Source of the DNA: Cocos nucifera
Lineage: Eukaryota > Streptophyta > Magnoliopsida > Arecales > Arecaceae
NCBI GenBank assembly: GCA_006176705.1
Contig: QRFJ01004218.1
Span: forward strand, 1 to 64,000
Reading direction: 5' to 3'
DNA: 64,000 nt
Made by a program: the position numbers and the translations under genes. The first letter of the stretch is position 1; every line of letters starts with the position of its first letter. The notes below the pieces were generated by a model, which worked only from the letters and a program-made list of their open reading frames with translations, made no database searches and was not told the origin of the DNA. Below are positions 1 to 9,412 of the stretch, in pieces.

Positions 1-1573
1 CATCTAAAAAATAGCAAATAAAAATTATTTAATTTTAAATATCATATGAGATATGATTGATGCATGTCTAGACTAGTTGTAGAATAGTTCTACATAATTG
101 TCTAGATTAGAATTTATTTTGATTAGATCAATTTAAATCTAATTTTTTAGATTATTATGAGATAATTTAGATCTGAAAATATGCATGATTTGATACATGA
201 GATGTATGCAAAATATGCCATGATTAGATCTAATTTGTATATGAGATATATGATATAGATCTAAAACTGTTTTGTAGTATTGCATGTTCCTGATTAAGGC
301 GTTCCTCTTGGCCGTCCGGTCATAAGAACGAAGAAGGGTTTAAAGGCCCTCTCTTCCCATTCGATGGGGTGTTCTTATGATGTGTAGGGGTGCTGCGTGT
401 TCGTCCTTAATCAGAAACCCAAAACTTACTTTCTGCAAAACCCTAGATCCTGAAACCCTAGGATTTATTGTGCATATTTTGTTTATGAACCCTACTTAAT
501 TAAGAATTAAGTTTATGGAATATTAATTAGGTCTAAAATTGAGAATTTTCAGATCTAAGACATATTCATAATACTGGGTTCGGGCTTGGGTAGCTCAATT
601 AGGTCTAAGCGGTTGATCAAACCGAATCAAGAGTTGGTTAGATGGGATCAACAATGCTTAAATTGACCAGCCTAATAGGATTAAGTCTGGGTCAAGATCG
701 AGTCACGATCAAGCAAGACCTAATTAGGCTCAGAGGTTAGAGTCTGGATTGTAGGCTAACCCAATTGGTTCTGACTCAACAATTTGGTGTCTAAGGTAAG
801 TTTGGCACATACGACCGACTGGTTTTTAATTGGAAGCTACTCGACCTGAATGCGTTCTTGTACGAGTTAATGGCATATTCCTTCCACCGGTCTCACTTAC
901 CTGGCCATATCTGTTGACACAGTTCTGATCTGAGGTGGTCAATAATCCGAGCTAACCCATGCCACTAGGTTAGTCATAATTGTTATGACTAATGCCAAGT
1001 CTAGTTTAATGAGACCTGAATCAATTCTCCCTAAGAAAAGATTAAGTCTGAGGTCTTCCACCATTGTAGATGTGCGGGCCCTTCCCGGGGTTGATTGTTC
1101 TCGGCTGGATACAGTGGCTCAGTTGCACCGGGAAGATGCAACCATGTCTATTAGGCATTGGATGCTATGGGCTGGAGGATGAGTTGGGCTCAATATTTTG
1201 GATACGGTGAGAGACTCAATTAGGAACCCAGTCTATGCAAATGGTGGGTCTGACTTAACTAAGGAGTGGATCAATATTTCGGATACGGTGAGATTCATGA
1301 ATTAGAGACCAAGTTTGGGTGCACCATGATTAGAGAATCATTGAACAAGAGTTGTTCACTCATTGGCTAACCCATCACCAATAACTGTTAGGTGAGGTGA
1401 TGAGTCAGTTGGTGAGACCGCACCACCCACTAGAAATCATTAATCATGGAGATTTTTCGCATCTCTACAGAGGGAGTGTAGGGATCCGAGAAAATAGTGG
1501 GAGCTAATTTGTTTAAAAATAAAATCCCTAAACAAATTGGTCAAGTCAAAATTACAGTATCTAACTAGAATCT
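1..1573 (+). other. copia-1 untranslated leader (between 5' LTR and gag)
   Basis: There is no credible ORF here; the only one above 60 codons (985-1182) matches nothing I recognise. The stretch is AT-rich and repeats blocks seen in the leaders of copia-2 and copia-5, such as 'gtttttaattgg', 'cttacctggcca' and 'gctaacccatg' near 780-965. Such long leaders usually carry dimerisation, packaging and translation signals. A strong inverted repeat at 290-414 is listed separately. Confidence 0.75.
290..414 (+). promoter_or_regulatory. multi-stem RNA hairpin in the copia-1 leader
   Basis: The outer stem CTGATTAAGG (290-299) pairs perfectly with CCTTAATCAG (405-414). An inner stem CATAAGAAC (321-329) pairs with GTTCTTATG (371-379). 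A small hairpin CCCAT-TCG-ATGGG sits at 356-368. The three stems are properly nested, so they can form together in the transcript. The position between PBS and gag fits a packaging or dimerisation element, but that role is inferred. Confidence 0.6.
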
Positions 1574-2432
1574 TTGACTCTCTACAGGAAAATGTCTGCG
1601 TCCAACCCATTGGCACGTATCCTGGACACACATAGACTGACTGGACCCAATTATAAAGATTGGCTAGGAACTACAAAATTAGTTTTGGGTTTCGAGAAGT
1701 TAACCCATGTTTTGGACCAGGACCCTCCCACCTTACCAGCCCGTCCATCCACTGAACAGAGAGCGTCTCTGGAAAAATGGATTAGACGAAGATAATAAGG
1801 CCAGATATTACATGTTGGGCTCGATGTCTGATGAGCTCCAGCGCCAACATGAAGATATCGGGACTGCTCGCCAAATGTTGGCTCACCTGCAGGAGATGTT
1901 TGGTGAACAGAGTCGCGCAGCCAAATATCAAGTCACGAAATGACTTTTTAAGGCTAAGATGCGTGATGGGCAGTCAGTCCAAGATCACTGTCTGACAATG
2001 ATCAAGGACATGGAAGAGCTTGAGAAGCTCGGTGTGAAGTTAGACTTGGATCTGCAGAACGATATTATTCTGCAATCCTTGACTGATGCATATGGGCAAT
2101 TCATCATGAATTACCACATGCATAAACTTCAAAATTCCTTGGCCGAATTAATGAATATGCTGGTTACCGCTGAGCTTTCTATGAAAGGTTCTAAAGGCTC
2201 AGTTCTTGCTATGGAACGGACTTCTTCCAAAAGAAAGTCTTATGGAAAGAAAAAGAAGTCTGTGAAAAAGCAAAAGGTGGAAGGATCAAAGAAGAAGAAG
2301 GCAGAAGCCGAAGAATGAAAGGTCGATGGCAAAGGAAAGTGTTTCCATTGCAACAGCGACGGCCATTGGAAGCGGAACTGCCCTACTTACCTGGCCACCC
2401 TGAAGAACAAGAAGGAAGGTCCTTCTGGAGGT
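1574..2432 (+). pseudogene. copia-1 gag (nucleocapsid-type polyprotein), broken
   Basis: The start MSASNPLARILDTHRLTG followed by an N-Y-x-x-W motif is typical of copia Gag (UBN2/retrotran_gag families). The reading frame begins at 1574 and shifts near 1780, where one extra base seems present. It then continues in the frame of 1707, with in-frame stops at 1941-1943 (K*L) and 2316-2318. After the second stop the same frame encodes the zinc knuckle C-F-H-C-x4-H-x4-C at about 2340-2381, then runs straight into the protease. The intact protein would package element RNA in virus-like particles. A Lys-rich tract (about 2225-2310) precedes the knuckle. Confidence 0.88.
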
Positions 2433-3740
2433 ATGCTCGTTATTGAGTCTAACCTTACGGTTTCTTCTGCATCCAGTTGGGTGCTTGACTCTGGTTCTAG
2501 TGCTCATCTGTGCACTTCCATGCAGGGTCTTGAGGATAGCAGGAGGCTGAGGGATGGAGACATGATCCTACGCATCGGTAATGGAGCAAGAGTTGCTGCA
2601 GTAGCCGTGGGAACATACCCTCTTCGATTACCATCTGGTTTAGACTTAGTTTTGAAAGACTGTTATTATGTGCCTGCAGCTAGCAGGAATTTGATTTCTG
2701 TTTCATGCTTAGCACAAGAAGGCTATGTGATTACCTTCTTTAAGGACCATTGTAACATTCTTTATGAAAGAAATAAAATTGCAAATGGTTTCCTTATTAA
2801 TGGTCTTTATCAGCTACATATTGATGTACCTGTTCTAACTATCGAGCAAAACGTGAATGCCAAACGACCTAGGGATAGTCCAAACGATAGATATCTATGG
2901 CACCTGAGATTAGGTCATATAGCAGAAGATAGGATCAACAAATTGGAGAAAAATGGGCTATTGAGTCCATTGACTTTCGAGTCATATCCAACTTGTGAAT
3001 CTTGTCTTCAAGGCAAAATGACTAAACTCCCTTTTGTTGGACATGGGGAGAGGGCCACAGATCTCCTTGCCCTAGTACATACTGATGTGTGCGGCCCATT
3101 TGATGTGCCGGCTAGAGGCAATTTTGTCTACTTCATTACCTTTACCGATGATCTGTCTAGGTATGGGTATGTGTATCTTATGAGACACAAGTCTGAAGCT
3201 TTTGAAAAGTTCAAAGAATTCAGACATGAAGTAGAAAAACAAACTGGAAAACCCATTAAGGTTCTTCGATCAGATCGAGGAGGTGAATACCTTAGCCGGG
3301 AATTCCTAGACTATCTAAGGAAAAATGGCATAGTCTCTCAATGGACTCCACCAGGAACACCTCAACTCAACGGGGTTTCAGAATGGAGAAATCGGACTCT
3401 ATTGGATATGGTTCGATCCATGATGAGCTTCACAGACCTCCCTGATTTTCTTTGGGGACACTCATTGTTAACTTCAATTTATCTACTGAATAGGGTTCCC
3501 TCTAAAACCGTTCCTACCACACCGTATGAGATATGGCACGGTAAGAAACCAAGTCTGAGTCATCTCAGAATTTGGGGTTGTCCGGCTCATGTCAAAAGAC
3601 AACAAGCGGACAAGTTAGAGTTTAGGTCCTTTAGAGCTCGATTCATAGGATATCCTAAAGAGTCATTAGGATACTATTTCTACATTCCAGAAGACCACAA
3701 TGTGATTGTGAGTCGACATGCCATCTTTCTTGAAAAATAG
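2433..3740 (+). pseudogene. copia-1 pol: protease, GAG-pre-integrase and integrase
   Basis: This is the longest uninterrupted coding block of the window (435 codons). The start given is only the first Met; the frame continues from gag. The protease active site is W-V-L-D-S-G-S-S near residue 18. The GAG-pre-integrase zinc-binding block has H-x-R-L-G-H and C-E-S-C near residues 155-190. The integrase catalytic triad is visible as D in H-T-D-V-C-G-P, D in R-S-D-R-G-G-E-Y and E in N-G-V-S-E-W-R-N-R-T. The protease would cleave the polyprotein and the integrase would join cDNA to host DNA. A TAG at 3738-3740 interrupts the polyprotein inside the integrase C-terminal part. Confidence 0.9.
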
Positions 3741-3937
3741 TTTATTCAAGATAGCGGCATTGGAAAGCAGATTCAAGCTTGATGAGAAAGTCTCACAAGT
3801 ACAACGAGCTAAGGACCAATTGGAACCAAATCAGGTTGAGCCAATAAGAACACTACCTCCTCCACCTCGTAGATCGGAAAGAGTTTTCCCATCCCCCTGA
3901 AAGATACTTAGGTATTATTTCAGAGGAGTAGAGGAAA
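3741..3937 (+). pseudogene. copia-1 integrase-RT linker, frameshifted
   Basis: The polyprotein continues in another frame (open 3718-3900) with a charged stretch E-K-V-S-Q-V-Q-R-A-K-D-Q and a proline/arginine block P-P-P-P-R-R-S-E-R, typical of the linker before copia RT. It is broken again by a frame change at about 3890-3937, before RT resumes in the frame of 3938. Confidence 0.75.
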
Positions 3938-4762
3938 ATGTTCCTCGTAGGTAATGGTGCTCATGGTGATGATCCCAAAACCTACAACGAGGCGATATCA
4001 GATATCGACTCCGAGAAATGGCTAGAGGCAATGCAGTCAGAAATTGACTCGATGCACTCAAACCAAGTCTGGACCTTGGTAGATCCACCAGAAGGTATAG
4101 TACCTATTGGGTGTAAATGGATCTTCAAGAGAAAGATTGGTGCAGATGGGAATGTGGAGACATTCAAGGCTAGACTAGTGGCAAAAGGTTATAGTCAACG
4201 CGAAGGCATTGACTATCAGGATACCTTTTTCCCAGTGGCTATGCTAAAATCCATCCGCACATTGCTTGCCGTTGCAGCCTATTTCGATTATGAAATATGG
4301 CAAATGGACGTGAAAACGGCATTCTTAAATGGATATCTTGAGGAAGATATCTATATGGAACAGCCGCTAGGTTTCACATCCAGTGATACTGATCACAAGG
4401 TTTGCAAGCTGCAAAGGTCCATATATGGACTTAAGCAAGCATCTCGGAGCTGGAACACTCATTTCAATGATGTGATCAAAAAGTTTGGTTTCATCAAAAA
4501 TGAAGAGGAACCATGTGTTTTCAAAAAGGTCAGTGGGAGCGCTGTTGTCTTCCTCGTATTGTACGTGGATGACATCCTCCTTATTGGGAATGATATTCCC
4601 ATGTTGACAACAGTCAAATTATGGTTGTCCAAGGAATTCTCCATGAAAGACCTAGGTGAAGCATCCTTTATTCTAGGAATTAAGGTCTATAGGGATAGAC
4701 CGAATAGGATGCTAGGACTTTCACAGAAGATGTACATAGAGGAAAGTACTAAAGAGGTTTAG
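3938..4762 (+). pseudogene. copia-1 reverse transcriptase (RVT_2)
   Basis: This is a copia-type RT. It opens with E-K-W-L-E-A-M-Q-S-E-I, then G-C-K-W-I-F-K-R-K and F-K-A-R-L-V-A-K-G-Y. Next come D-V-K-T-A-F-L-N-G and the catalytic Y-V-D-D at 4562-4573. All these family landmarks are in order and the catalytic aspartates are kept. The frame ends at 4762 in what should be the connection to RNase H, and coding resumes one frame over at 4764. The enzyme copies element RNA into cDNA in the particle. Confidence 0.9.
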
Positions 4763-4763
4763 T

Positions 4764-5346
4764 ATGGAAAACTCTAAGAGGGGATTAATACCCTTCAGAC
4801 ATGGTATTCATCTTTCCAAGAAGATGTGCCCCAGCACACCTGAGGAAATAGAATGCATGAGCAAGATCCCTTATGCTTCTGCAATAGGGAGCCTCATGTA
4901 TGCCATGCTATGTACACGACCTGATATAGCCCATGCTGTGAGTGTCACAAGCAGATATCAGTCAAATCCAGGTGAAGAACACTGGACTTCTGTGAAATGT
5001 ATCCTTAAGTACTTGAGAAGAACTAAGGATATGATGTTGGTCTTTGGTAATGGAGAACTCCAAGTCCAGGGATACACAGACTCGGATTTCATGTCCGATA
5101 TAGATGATCGAAAGTCGACATCTGGGAGTCTGTTTGTGTGCAATGGTGGTGCTGTCAGCTGGAAGAGTTCCAAGCAAACGGTGATACCACCTCATCCACG
5201 ATTACCTCGAGAAGGGTTACGTCGAGGTCAAGAGAGTCAACTCCACAGATAATGTGGCAGACCCACTTACAAAGCCGTTGGGCCAGCAGAAGATCGAAGC
5301 CCACCTTGAGAAGATGGGACTTAGACTTGTAGCCAATTGGCTTTAG
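4764..5346 (+). pseudogene. copia-1 RT connection and RNase H, with internal deletion
   Basis: The first part, S-K-I-P-Y-A-S-A-I-G-S-L-M-Y-A-M and S-R-Y-Q-S-N-P-G, is the connection domain. RNase H starts at G-Y-T-D-S-D-F and reaches G-A-V-S-W-K-S-S-K-Q at about 5150-5177. The next 80 or so codons expected in the family (the A-E-Y and C-D-N blocks) are missing. From about 5197 another frame resumes with D-Y-L-E-K-G and N-V-A-D-P-L-T-K, ending in a stop at 5344-5346, directly before the polypurine tract. RNase H would therefore be inactive. Confidence 0.85.
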
Positions 5347-5360
5347 GACAAGTGGGAGAT
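5347..5360 (+). other. copia-1 polypurine tract
   Basis: The purine-rich GGACAAGTGGGAGA lies directly before the LTR start TGTTAGATAT. It is the usual plus-strand primer site of copia elements and overlaps the end of the coding region. Confidence 0.85.
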
Positions 5361-6687
5361 TGTTAGATATATGTGCCCTAGAAGCCAGAATTGGCTGACA
5401 CTTGTAATACACTTCTAGGGGCAAAATTATAATTTTGACTAATAATTCAATAAAATGGGTTATTTTCTATCACATATGTGTATTTAGTGTCTGTGATACA
5501 TCCTTTGAGTTAATGGTAATGATAATTCATATTTTCAAGAGTTGAAAATTTAAGACATGAATAATCATTATTAACTCATAAATTGCTCCCGACCATAGGA
5601 TCATCACGAGGATGGTGATTGATCCGGAAGGTTGGTGTACAATCGCTTCTCTTTAGTAGATGAGTCTTGAGTCTACGGTGTGGAGACACCGGAGCGAGAG
5701 TACAGGTACTCGTTAGAGAACGAGGGCACTGAGCGTGACCACCTCGAGTAGTCATTAGGGAGTCTACCTTCTCGTCAATGACTGACTCGATGCTGCAGTA
5801 GTGTGTCTGGTTCTTTGACCTGAGATGCATCGGCAGTTCACCTTGAGGGTGTTATAGTTTGACTACACCATTACTCGGTCTCCTAGCCATATGGAACCCT
5901 GAGGTGTATGTTGGCTATAGCATGTTCATTGTAGGAACTGGATTGCATCAAGATGGAATCTATCTACCTCGGTGGTAGAGGAGCAGCCCTATGATGATCA
6001 TGAGAATCAAGTCCAGAAGTCCATGGCCATGGCAGAGTGAAATAATAGAAAGAGTTTCTATTTAGATTTTCACATTGGACTCGAATCGAATGATTACATC
6101 ATATGACAGAGACTAGGGTTTGACGAGTTTACCTTAACCCTAATCTGATCGGGGCTCAAGATAGAAGAACTTAATCACACAGGTAGCTGCACCAAGAGGT
6201 TCGCATTCAGCTCTGATGGGTTGCCACCATATACTGCTAGGTGTCACTGGTGGATTTTGGGAGCAATTAGAATGATTTAGATGATCGATCATTCTAGCTG
6301 TTCGAATCAGAAGAGTTCTGATCCATCGAAAGGAGTTTCGATGATGTCGATGATAGAGATCATGACATATCCCATTACCATACAGAACTGAACCTAACTG
6401 GGTCACACAAACAAGGGTTTGAATCTGGTGATCATCAATTGAACTGATCTAGTTCAATTGATCTGAATGAGATTCAATTAGGTTCAAGGAAAATCGTGCT
6501 AGCACTCGATTGAACCTAACGTTCTTCTTTTACTATCATAAATAAGTTGTCCTGACTGAGCCAAAGGAGTTTGTGCTCAATCAGAGGCCTTCATATGGTC
6601 TGACTGGAGGTTGTCCAAGTCAGAAAAGGTTGTCTTATTTTGTAAGACATTACCTGCCATTTTTGGTCACCTGCCATTTCTTGTTCT

Positions 6688-6754
6688 TTGACTTTGGTCA
6701 AAAGTCTACCTTTGACTGGTCAAATGTTGACCATTGACACTTTGACTTTTGACC
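6688..6754 (+). promoter_or_regulatory. W-box cluster in the copia-1 LTR
   Basis: TTGAC occurs six times on + and its complement GTCAA twice within 67 bases, about 310 bases upstream of the TATA box. TTGAC is the core bound by plant WRKY factors. The cluster is kept in the second LTR copy at 56239-56305. Stress-induced transcription is an inference. Confidence 0.6.
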
Positions 6755-7060
6755 ACATGTCATGCACCTATTGGAGAGCTGGTGGGGGCCTGTCCCCCTG
6801 CCAGAACCTGGCAAGGAAGAGGGCGCACGCCACCCTTGGCGTGTGCCCAAGTTGGAGGCGCCTAGGAGTCCTTGTTGGACAAGGACTCCATCTCCTTTTT
6901 GGATTCCAATTAGAGTTCTCCTAAGAACCAACTTTGACTGGTCTTAGGCGCCCTCTAAGGAGGAATCCAGGGGACTCTATTCCCACCAATCAGATTTAGA
7001 TCTGATTTCACAAAGGGTTGTGATTGGTTGGGAAGAAGAGGAGTTGGATCACAGCTTAGT

Positions 7061-7070
7061 CTATAAATAA
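7061..7070 (+). promoter_or_regulatory. TATA box of the copia-1 LTR
   Basis: CTATAAATAA is followed by GC-rich GACCCTGCGCCCAA, where transcription would begin about 30 bases downstream. The same box is present in the other LTR copy (56613-56622). Confidence 0.65.
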
Positions 7071-7639
7071 GACCCTGCGCCCAACTCAAATTAAGTTTGA
7101 GAAATTCAAACCCCACGCCCCAAGGCTGCCTCTCCCCTCTTCCTCCATGCCAAACCACCTTCTCCCTCTCCTCTCCATGTCCAAAAGGAGTTTTGGATTT
7201 TTGGTTGGTGCGATTCCAGATCAAAGAAAGGCGACTGAAAGCAAGAAGGCTGCGCTGCTGCAAAGGACGACTGCTGATCTTCAAAAGGAGTTTTGAAGAT
7301 CCTCCAGATTAGATCCAGATCTAATTTTTGGAGATGTGATAGAGAAGAAGAGGATCTCTAGATCAAGCTCGAGTGGATATCGATAGAGGCCAGGCGCTTG
7401 CATGGCTAGATCCAGAACCTTTCGCTGCATACAGGATCATCAACGGATAATTGGATTACCCAAATTAGGTAAATTAAATTTGATTTAATTTATCCTTATT
7501 TTATTTTATTAAAATAATAAGAATTAGATCTGAAACATTCTTGATCTGATATAGATCAAAGAAAAAATTTTTTGAAATATATCTCTTGATCTGTTCAGAT
7601 CTGAATGAATTTGGATCGAGAAATCAGGATTTTCCTTTA

Positions 7640-8560
7640 GATACAATCCAAATAAGTTCTACCTCTACCATCGGGATCACGGTCATGATACTGAAGAATG
7701 TATCTAGCTCGAAGATGAGATCGAGGAGCTCATCAGGTGAGATAGGCTCAGCTAATTCCTGTGAAGTTGGCCTGAAGGATGGGAAGATTGGCTCGGGGTG
7801 CCACCACCACCGGAACTGCCAAGAAGGAAGGAGCGGTAGGTAGATCAACCACCCCTCTTCATCATCAACCATCTTTGGGAGACTTCGATGAGGGGAGGCT
7901 AGCAGATTAGTGGAGCTCAAGAAGGGGCATGGAACTGAGAGTCCATCCCTTCCACCAACAAGGATGCCCAAGGAGTTCAGTTCTTGTACAATGTGGTTGT
8001 AATCTCTTTAAATATTACTGACTATGATGTGCACCACATTCTGGTAGATAATGGAAGCTCTTATGATGTTTTATTTTATGATGTTTTTTCAAAAATATGT
8101 TTACCTAATAATCACTTGGGACCTATGAAGTCCCCATTGGTAGGCTTCACTGGCAATGCCGTGCTAGTTAAGGATATAATAACTTTGACTGTGGATACAG
8201 GGCAACGCCCGAAGCTGGCCAGAGCATAGATCATTTTTTTAATCGTAAAAGCTTCATTTGCCTACAATGCTATTCTTGGCCAATCTAGTTTGAACGCACT
8301 CTGAGATGTGGTGTCAACTTATTATTTAAAGATGAAGTTTTCGATGAGCTGCGGAATTGGAGAGATCAAGAGAGACCAGGCCTTGGTAAGGCACTATTAC
8401 TTCATGGCCCTGTAGAAAAATACCCAGCCTGACCTTTGTCCTGTTGATCGACTGGATGTCCACGATGACCTTATGGAGGAGCAGGGTGAGCCTATGGACG
8501 ACCTTGTAGTCATGCCCTTGGATGATGGGAATGCAGGGCACACTGTGTAGATCGGCTCTA
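7640..8560 (+). pseudogene. gypsy-1 Gag C-terminus and aspartic protease, broken
   Basis: Near 7648-7700 the sequence reads H-R-D-H-G-H-D-T-E-E-C, the unusual Tat-type zinc knuckle, but its first Cys is replaced by Tyr. A degraded stretch follows. From 7984 the protease reads N-I-T-D-Y-D-V-H-H-I-L-V-D-N-G-S-S; D-N-G-S-S matches the D-x-G-S-S active site of this lineage. Stops at 8227-8229 and later separate the protease from a linker (about 8330-8550) that leads into RT. No complete protein is possible. Confidence 0.8.
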
Positions 8561-9412
8561 ACTTAGGGGATGAGGCTCAAGAGCAGCTCATTGCCTTCCT
8601 TCGGAAGAATGCGGATGTTTTCATCTGGATCTTGAGGGATATGTTGGGGATTGATGCCAAGGTCATGGAACATCGGTTGGCTACTGATCCCAAGTGTCGG
8701 CCAGTGAAAGAGAAGATGCGCGCCATGCTCTGGAGAGGCAGAAAGCAATTGCAGAAGAAGTCGACAAGCTCCTCAAGGTTGGATTCATTCAATAAGTTAA
8801 CTATCCAAATTGAATCTCAAACATCGTGCTCATCAGAAAGGCAAACGGCAAGTGAAGAATGTGTATAGACTTCAAAAAATTGAACAAAGCCTATCTAAAA
8901 GATAGCTATCCCCTACTAAGGATTGATCAACTGGTAGATGCAATCTTGGGCCACAAGCTCCTCACCTTTATGGATGCCTTTTTCGGCTACAATCATATCT
9001 GGATGGCACCAGAGGATGAGGAGAAAACTACTTTTGTTACTAATTATGGTCTTTACTATTACAGGGTTATGCCTTCGGACTCAAGAATGCAAGGGCAACA
9101 TACCAGCACCTAATCAACAAAATCTTCAAAAAGCAGATCGATTGAAATATGGAGGTGTATGTGGATGTTATGCTCGTCAAGAGCCAAGCTTTAATAAATT
9201 ACATCGTCGACCTAGAAGAGACTTTTAGTACACTTAAAAAGTGCAAGATGAAGCTGAACCAGACCAAGTGCACCTTCGGTATGACCTCGAAAAAGTTTTT
9301 TGGCTTTATGGTATCGAGGCGCGGGATTGAGGTGAATCCAGAGAAAATCTAGGCTATTCAGGAGATAACCATTCCAAAAATAATTAAAGAAGTTTAGCGT
9401 CTGACTAGAAAA
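8561..9412 (+). pseudogene. gypsy-1 reverse transcriptase, broken
   Basis: RT motifs are spread over three frames. They are G-I-D-A-K-V-M-E-H-R-L (8644 on), C-I-D-F-K-K-L-N-K-A with F-M-D-A-F-F-G-Y (8862-8995), and M-E-V-Y-V-D-V-M-L-V-K-S (9149 on). The catalytic box is Y-V-D-V at 9158-9169, so the second Asp of YxDD is Val. Frame changes occur near 8770-8850 and 9075. Stops at 9350-9352 and about 9397 fall at positions occupied by Gln in the family. The enzyme would be inactive. Confidence 0.85.

Larger units (their letters stand above)
1..7626 (+). mobile_element. copia-1, Ty1/copia LTR retrotransposon lacking its 5' LTR in this window
   Basis: The domain order is gag with a CCHC knuckle, aspartic protease, GAG-pre-integrase, integrase, RT, RNase H, polypurine tract, LTR. 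Integrase before RT defines the Ty1/copia superfamily. The 5' LTR and primer-binding site must lie to the left of the window, because the sequence begins inside the untranslated leader. The body carries a frameshift in gag, several stops between gag and RT, and a deletion in RNase H, so it is non-autonomous. The right edge is fixed only to about 15 bases, because homology to the gypsy-1 gag end resumes near 7643. The placement suggests copia-1 inserted into gypsy-1. Confidence 0.9.
5361..7626 (+). repeat. copia-1 3' LTR
   Basis: The LTR begins TGTTAGATAT right after the polypurine tract. A second, near-identical copy of about 1.77 kb lies at 55087-56854, which supports the repeat identity. 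The end is put at AAATCA (7626), but could be up to 16 bases further. It contains a cluster of TTGAC cores (6688-6754) and a TATA box (7061-7070). Its short ORFs (5576-5830 -, 6140-6406 -, 6698-7312) are not genes. Confidence 0.88.

Noticed and set aside
5576..5830. 84-codon minus ORF nearly identical to one at 55133-55381
   Set aside because: The repetition is due to the two LTR copies; the frame has no family features and is not conserved outside the LTR.
7097..7312. 71-codon ORF just after the copia-1 TATA box
   Set aside because: It is in the right place for a transcript leader, but its counterpart in the second LTR copy is changed by small indels; no evidence for a protein.
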